Shown piece by piece: positions 59,301 through 64,000 of a DNA stretch of 64,000 nucleotides (its first letter is position 1; each line of letters opens with the position of its first letter). The position numbers were made by a program, and so were the translations under genes. The notes below the pieces were generated by a model. That model did not search any database and was not told the DNA's origin. It worked only from the letters and a program-made list of their open reading frames with translations. Source of the DNA: Amyelois transitella (taxonomy: Eukaryota; Arthropoda; Insecta; Lepidoptera; Pyralidae); the NCBI RefSeq assembly GCF_032362555.1, contig NC_083525.1, positions 5,937,501-6,001,500 on the forward strand. The letters run 5' to 3'.

Positions 59301-62300
59301 AAATAAACTTTATTTTTAAACTTGGAATGTCTTACTGGCCATCATTGTTTTGGTAATTTGAGATTATTGTTTTTCAAGCTATAGAACCTAATGTGAGAAG
59401 GACTTGTTCCATACTTTTATGTACTTTGTTCTTATAAACCTTTTTAATACAGGACAATGAATTTGAATAATATTGAGCATTTGAAAGTAAGAGTGGGAAT
59501 TCTTCTCCCGACTTACTTACTTAACATTAAGCTGATGGTTTCTAACTCATATTTATTTAAAAAAAAAGACTTTAATCGCATCATACTCTACTTGTGACCT
59601 GATGATATATATTTTTTTCTAGATTAATTTTATATTTATTTTCTGTTGTCAGGCCGGCGCCGGCGTAGTGGGCAGCAAAGTATACGCCGGCGCGGTCCGA
59701 GCCCCGCCTCCCCGAGCACAGTTCTACGGACACAACCCCAACCTCAAGCTGCCGCCAGATCTCTTCTTGCTGGGCTGCGTGTTCCATATCGTGAGTCGTC
59801 TATTGATCACGTGCTGTTAAAATAGAAATAAATGAACCCTTGGAAATATGTTTCTGTCGCGGTCCGGCAAGTCTGCTAAATTGCACTCAGTGAGGCCGTA
59901 TTCACATTGCCTTTTCTGCAGTTACAGTTAGAAAAAAGTGTGATAATTAAACCCCGATCAAACGAACGCTGATGGTCAATTCCGGCTTTGGTTAGGTAGT
60001 TAGGTTCAGACCCCAGACCCACAGACATTGTAAAAAATTTCAAGGCTGAGACACTATAAATGCAAACAATAAAAGTAGTACAGTCATTCATTCATATAAT
60101 AACGTATGTACGTAGTACAATCAACTAATCAAAAATGCCACCCCGTTTTGTGTCCGGCTCTATAGCACTGGCGGCAAAACCCCCTTTGAAAAGCAATGGA
60201 AATCCTGTGAACCAGGTAAACTCTTCATATAATTTATATATATATATAATACAGAGGACTGGTTAGTGAATTATCTGTTCTCGTCTTATGCTGTCTGATT
60301 TGAAGATAATAATATATTTTTTTTAATAACCAGGTGGAATACCAGCAATCGTGGGGGGCTGATCGCGTGTCCCGCTGGGTGGAGGCCATACAGCGGCGCG
60401 GCGGCGAAGTGGAGGCCAACTACTGCGCAAGAGTCACGCACGTGCTGTGCGAGACGCAGAAACATGGCGTCGTTATGCAGGTATTAATGTCACACAAGTT
60501 TTGTAATGCGCCGTGTGGTTCCCGGCACAAAAGATTAGCTTATAAACATAGGATTCTACTTTTAGGCGATGGGCTAGCATCTTGTCATTATTTGAGTCTC
60601 AATTCTATCATTAAAGCCGTACATCTGAACGTAAGTGTCTCGTGATTCAAGTTTCGAACTTACTAACAGGCTAACTCAATCTGTGTTATTATTTCCGTAT
60701 ATATTTATTTAATTAATATTTAGAAAAGGTGTAAGAGTCAAGTATCAATCTATATAGCAATGTATTTAACTCACAGGCATTGCGCGACGCGAAACGTTGC
60801 GTGACCGCGTACTGGCTGTCCGACGCCATGCTGCGGCGCGCCGTGGCGCCGCCGTGGCAGGCGCTGCACCTGCCCGCCATGTACGGCGTGCGCGAGCGCC
60901 CGGCGCGGCACCACCGCGCGGCGCTGTCCGGCTGGCGCGGCGACGAGCGGCTGCGGCTGGCGTGCTGCGTGGACCACGTCGGGGCTAAGGTCGGTAGTGG
61001 GAGGCAATGCTGCGGCGCGGCACCACCGCGCGGCGCTGTCCGGCTGGCGGGGGGACGAGCGGCTGCGGCTGGCGTGCTGCGTGGACCACGTCGGGGCTAA
61101 GGTCGGTAGTGGGAGGGAGTGCTGCGGCGCGGCACCACCGCGCGGCGCTGTCCGGCTGGCGCGGCGACGAGCGGCTGCGGCTGGCGTGCTGCGTGGACCA
61201 CGTCGGGGCTAAGGTCGGTAGTGGGAGGGAGTGCTGCGGCGCGGCACCACCGCGCGGCGCTGTCCGGCTGGCGCGGCGACGAGCGGCTGCGGCTGGCGTG
61301 CTGCGTGGACCACGTCGGGGCTAAGGTCGGTAGTGGGAGGGAGTGCTGCGGCGCGGCACCACCGCGCGGCGCTGTCCGGCTGGCGGGGGGACGAGCGGCT
61401 GCGGCTGGCGTGCTGCGTGGACCACGTCGGGGCTAAGGTCGGTAGTGGGAGGGAGTGCTGCGGCGCGGCACCACCGCGCGGCGCTGTCCGGCTGGCGGGG
61501 GGACGAGCGGCTGCGGCTGGCGTGCTGCGTGGACCACGTCGGGGCTAAGGTCGGTAGTGGGAGGGAGTGCTGCGGCGCGGCACCACCGCGCGGCGCTGTC
61601 CGGCTGGCGGGGGGACGAGCGGCTGCGGCTGGCGTGCTGCGTGGACCACGTCGGGGCTAAGGTCGGTAGTGGGAGGCAATGCTGCGGCGCGGCGTGGCCA
61701 GCGTTGCACAGTGTCCGAGGGGCGAGAGAGGCAGAGAGTGGCGTGCTGTGTGGACCATATCGGAGCTAAGTTTGGTTACTATAAAGAGGTATTGCGTAAC
61801 CGTCTGACGCGCCGTGGCAAGCGTTGCATATTCCCGCGATGTACGATGTCCGGCCGGCGAGACTTCACAGAGCGACCCTGTCCGGGTGGAGGGGGGAGAG
61901 AAGCGTGCTATGTAGAGCATATTGGATCTTAGGAAGGTAAATATGAATAAGAAAAAAAACATTAAATTGAAAATGTAAAAATAATTGAGGGAGAGGAACC
62001 TTCATATTGGCTGAGTCTTTTAGTCTCATCATTTCAAGCCGAAATACAGAAACTGGAAATACATAGACGGCAGCTTTTGTTCCTGTTTTCTCGTGATTAT
62101 ATACTATCCGTAAAATATTTTTTGATCTTTGTGACTATAAAAGTTAATTGGTTTTCATTTACAGATGACCCCGTACATGACCCGCGACAACACAGTGCTC
62201 ATCTGCAAGCGAGCAGAGGGCAACAAGTATCGCAGAGCTCGCGAGTGGGGCATCCCCGTGGTGACCGCCGCCTGGCTCACCGACCTGCTGCTCGGCAACA

Positions 62301-64000
62301 TGAGCGCGCTCTCGCAGGTACCTCTCTCTATGAGACAGACATGACTCGCAACATAGACATAGAAAAAAAGGCGGACGGAGTGTGGCTTACAAAAAAAGTG
62401 AAGCATCGTAAAAGCATCTGAGTATTGGTAAGAGTGTGTGCGTTAGGCGGGCGTGTTTACATACAGTGAGCAAGCTTACTATTGCTTCATTTTGCCACGG
62501 GATCTGATCTCGATATTTATATTTACAGATCGAGAACACAAAGTATCAGCAGTTCAATTTAACAAGTCCCTTCCGCATGGATTATAGCTTGGTGTCGCAT
62601 CTTATGAGTAAGTATATTTTAATGTTTTCCTTAAAGATATTTTTGGTATGGATAAGAGAAATAGTTTAAAATAAATCTTGTTTGTATAATATACATCATC
62701 GGAAGTTGTCAAAATGATTAACAATAGGATGGGTAGTAACATAATTTTCCCACATCTCTTTGTTCATTCATTCTTTCGTAGATGGATTGTGTTTATTTAG
62801 AAGATGATAAATAAAAACATAATTTTATGTTTTTATACATTTTTTTAGTGACAAGAGACACAGAGCTTTATTAAATACTGGCCACTTTTGACAAATCTCA
62901 TAGATTAATCAGTTGGAACTAGGTTTCACAGTTGAAGGTACTAAACTACCACAGAGTTCCTAAAAGTTGATTCAAAATAGTTTTACCTACGTACCAAATT
63001 TTTTTTTTAATTTATCAGACGGCTGGAAAATGCCTATAAACATAACTCCGGAATCTAACGAGCGCGCCAAGCGAGCGGCCGCGTCCGCCCCGGCCGGCCA
63101 GCGGCGCGCCAAGCGAGCGCGGCTGTCGCCCTCCCCGCTCTCCGCGCCGCTCTCCGCCCCGCCGCAGCTGCCGCTCGCGCTAGCGCCCAGGGTCCTGTTC
63201 TCGGCAGTGCCGCACGACCAGAACAGGCTCGCTGCTATTGTCAGGTAGGAGATGAACACTTTGAATTTATTCGATATTTTTCAGGTAATAAAGTTCGTAA
63301 TTTGATCAACGGCTACATACATTAATCATCATTTAAATATCAGAATTCAAAACGTGGACTCTAATCATCATTAAGTTATTAGAATTCAAATCAAACAAAA
63401 GATGGAAGGCATCCAAATTAGGTATTTTTATTTTTGCTTGATGCAAATAATATTTCATATGATAAGGTATAAAATTACCTGTCATATATTATCCACATTC
63501 CTTACAGTTCATCTCACTACTCCTTTGAATATTTTTTTCCATATTTCTATTTTACCACTTTTAAAATTAAGACATTAATTTTCATAATTCCAGTGATAAA
63601 AATGATACAACAGAAAATGATCAGAGTACAGATATCGACGAAAAATCCACCTACATAGAACAAAGCGACAATATACCGAACGACTAAACCTAATAATTGG
63701 TACCTAATGCCCATTGATTTATATGTAGAGTTGTTTGTACGGTTTTGGGGTAGTCAAATCAATCACTAATAAAATGTGACGTCACTAGTTCAAAATGTAG
63801 TTATTAATTTCATAGATTTTTGTTAGAATATTTATGGCCATATTGTCTCATATAAGCATGTAGATACACACCTATTATTTTACAGATAATTATATATTTC
63901 TCTTGTTATTTATTCTAGGCAACTAGGCGGTTCTGTGGTGACGTCCCCGGCCGAGGCCACTCACCTCGTCATGGAGAAATTGGTACGAACCAGCAAGCTC
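50330..64000 (+). CDS. ptip: PTIP / PAX-interacting protein 1 (BRCT-repeat protein), 3' end outside the window
   Basis: PTIP works with the MLL3/4 (Trr) H3K4 methyltransferase complex and in DNA-damage signalling in the nucleus. Exons: 50330-50425, 50516-53086, 53276-53443, 54495-54590, 55347-55425, 57090-57250, 57903-58059, 58375-58498, 59111-59228, 59653-59790, 60334-60480, 60777-60989, 62165-62317, 62529-62607, 63019-63244 and 63919-64000 (continuing). All phases fit; about 1536 residues are visible. BRCT1 and 2 lie at about 16-200 (FKDVKYYLSGDV, THLICG, KIVTPDWVQESI). A very Gln-rich region follows (about 290-980), then Gly/Val/Ala-rich exons. BRCT3 is at about 1222-1315 (FYGHNPNLKLPPDLFLLGCV, RCVTAYWLSD), BRCT4 at about 1330-1420 (NTVLICKRAEGNKYRRAREW), and BRCT5 begins with RVLFSAVPHD. 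The Gln expansion resembles insect PTIP. Confidence 0.92.
51411..51500 (+). repeat. CAG/CAA polyglutamine tract in PTIP exon 2
   Basis: Runs of Gln interrupted by His (QQQQQQQHQQQQQQHQQQQ style), encoded by mixed CAG and CAA codons. Antisense frames across it give Ala/Val-rich shadow open frames. Mixed codons make replication slippage less likely than in a pure CAG run. Confidence 0.85.
53444..54494 (+). other. PTIP intron 3
   Basis: Contains a decayed LINE 3' end (about 53530-53640) and a perfect 44-bp palindrome at 54363-54406. No exon is seen. Confidence 0.6.
54363..54406. repeat. Perfect 20-bp palindrome in PTIP intron 3
   Basis: The arm CGTAAACTAGTGTTATATAT is followed by four bases and its exact reverse complement, in an AT-rich setting. 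ACTAGT-type ends are typical of repeat termini in this window, so two element ends may abut here. Confidence 0.8.
55426..57089 (+). other. PTIP intron 5
   Basis: AT-rich, with a family C fragment (55508-55580), its inverted relative (56812-56870) and a SINE tail (about 56725-56790). A short run of conserved-looking splice signals is absent; no exon is called. Confidence 0.55.
60510..60705 (+). repeat. Family A fragment plus SINE tail in PTIP intron 11
   Basis: 60510-60635 has GCCGTGTGGTTCCCGGCAC and TTTTAGGCGATGGGCTAGCA. 60640-60705 has the family B tail (TTTCGAACTTACTAACAGGC). They lie just before the BRCT4 exon that has been repeatedly duplicated. Confidence 0.6.
60777..60989 (+). CDS. ptip: PTIP exon 12 (BRCT3 end / BRCT4 start)
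   Basis: Seventy-one codons in phase 0, from ALRDAKRCVTAYWLSD through PPWQALHLPAMYGV to LACCVDHVGAK, with an AAG|GTCGGT donor. The next exon starts MTPYMTRDNTVLIC, matching the GAK-YTGY...NTVLIC order of vertebrate PTIP, so splicing from this first donor is the productive choice. It is markedly GC-rich. Its last 89 bp form unit 1 of the tandem array. Confidence 0.85.
60901..61694 (+). repeat. 112-bp tandem array spanning an exon end and its 5' splice site
   Basis: Seven units with an exact 112-bp period. Each carries GCGGCACCACCGCGCGGCGC, GACGAGCGGCTGCGGCTGGC, the end of the exon (GACCACGTCGGGGCTAAG) and the donor GTCGGTAGTGGGAGG. The only differences seen are GGCGCGGCGAC (units 1, 3, 4) versus GGCGGGGGGAC (units 2, 5, 6, 7), and GGCAATG after units 1 and 7 versus GGGAGTG after units 2-6. 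Period 112 is not a multiple of 3, so the repeat is not a coding expansion. Confidence 0.92.
61677..61790 (+). pseudogene. Decayed copy 1 of PTIP exon 12
   Basis: Shows degraded exon-12 sequence: ATGCTGCGGCGCGGCGTGGC, then GCGTTGCACAGTGTC, and an end that still reads VACCVDHIGAK in the original frame. The donor GT has become TT (AAG|TTTGGT), so this copy cannot act as exon 12 did. Confidence 0.7.
61800..61940 (+). pseudogene. Decayed copy 2 of PTIP exon 12
   Basis: An older, longer copy. One frame reads PWQALHIPAMYDV, RLHRATLSGWRG; after a small deletion the end reads ACYVEHIGS followed by a stop where the exon has ACCVDHVGAK. It includes exon sequence upstream of the 112-bp unit, so it arose from a larger duplication. 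A GGTAAAT donor-like sequence follows. Confidence 0.7.
63594..63687 (+). CDS. ptip: Candidate alternative last exon of PTIP
   Basis: After a good acceptor (ttcataattccag) the phase left by exon 15 continues in frame for 31 codons to a TAA at 63685. The peptide is acidic and polar (starts SDKNDTTENDQSTDIDE). An AATAAA follows at 63768-63773. Use of this exon would end the protein before BRCT5. Chance open reading of this length is possible. Confidence 0.4.
63919..64000 (+). CDS. ptip: PTIP exon 16, cut by the window edge
   Basis: Continues the phase of exon 15 after a tattctag acceptor: QLGGSVVTSPAEATHLVMEK, typical of the BRCT alpha1-beta2 region (THLV). Open to the last base. Confidence 0.85.

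Noticed and set aside
60901-61694. Possible CRISPR-like direct repeats
   Set aside because: Units are contiguous without unique spacers and include coding exon and splice site; eukaryotic context.
60780-61932. A ladder of ~105-aa open frames with identical sequence, 112 bp apart
   Set aside because: They are frame shadows of the tandem array; each ends at the TAA made by GGCTAAGG. None is a separate gene.

Overview
The window looks like an AT-rich stretch of a moth or butterfly (Lepidoptera) nuclear genome. Genes are split by GT..AG introns. The introns and intergenic DNA are full of short interspersed elements with tRNA-type A/B boxes, LINE 3' ends, an intact mariner and foldback elements. 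Species was not determined; the order is an inference from protein style and repeat content.

Six protein genes can be read exon by exon. (1) 1242-7761, + strand: the 3' half of RIM-binding protein (RIM-BP), an active-zone scaffold, with SH3-II, SH3-III and a Gly-rich tail; its 5' half lies left of the window. (2) 13550-10903, - strand: a secreted group III phospholipase A2, four exons, 191 aa. (3) 16422-20657, + strand: a chimaerin-type Rac GAP (SH2-C1-RhoGAP), eight exons, 453 aa. (4) 25163-21417, - strand: OGG1 8-oxoguanine DNA glycosylase, six exons, 329 aa, tail to tail with chimaerin. (5) 46519-26468, - strand: a gastrulation-defective (gd)-like serine protease, nine exons, 596 aa, with an 11-kb first intron. 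(6) 50330-64000, + strand: PTIP (PAX-interacting protein), sixteen exons visible, running off the right edge inside its fifth BRCT domain. The exon phases join without conflict in every gene except one step of RIM-BP.

The genes are functionally unrelated: synapse, lipid hydrolysis, Rho signalling, base-excision repair, extracellular protease cascade, and chromatin/DNA damage. I see no operon-like organisation.

The most unusual structure is in PTIP. The last ~89 bp of one BRCT4 exon, with its 5' splice site and intron start, is repeated seven times as a 112-bp tandem array (60901-61694). It is followed by two older decayed copies of the same exon. Other notable items are an 842-bp element in OGG1 intron 1 with inverted ends, an 8-bp target duplication, long G/C runs and TTAGG-type repeats; a 211-bp-arm hairpin in gd intron 1; an intact mariner; a candidate alternative last exon of PTIP with its own poly(A) signal; a heptapeptide minisatellite in the gd-like protease; and a palindrome upstream of chimaerin whose motif recurs upstream of OGG1.
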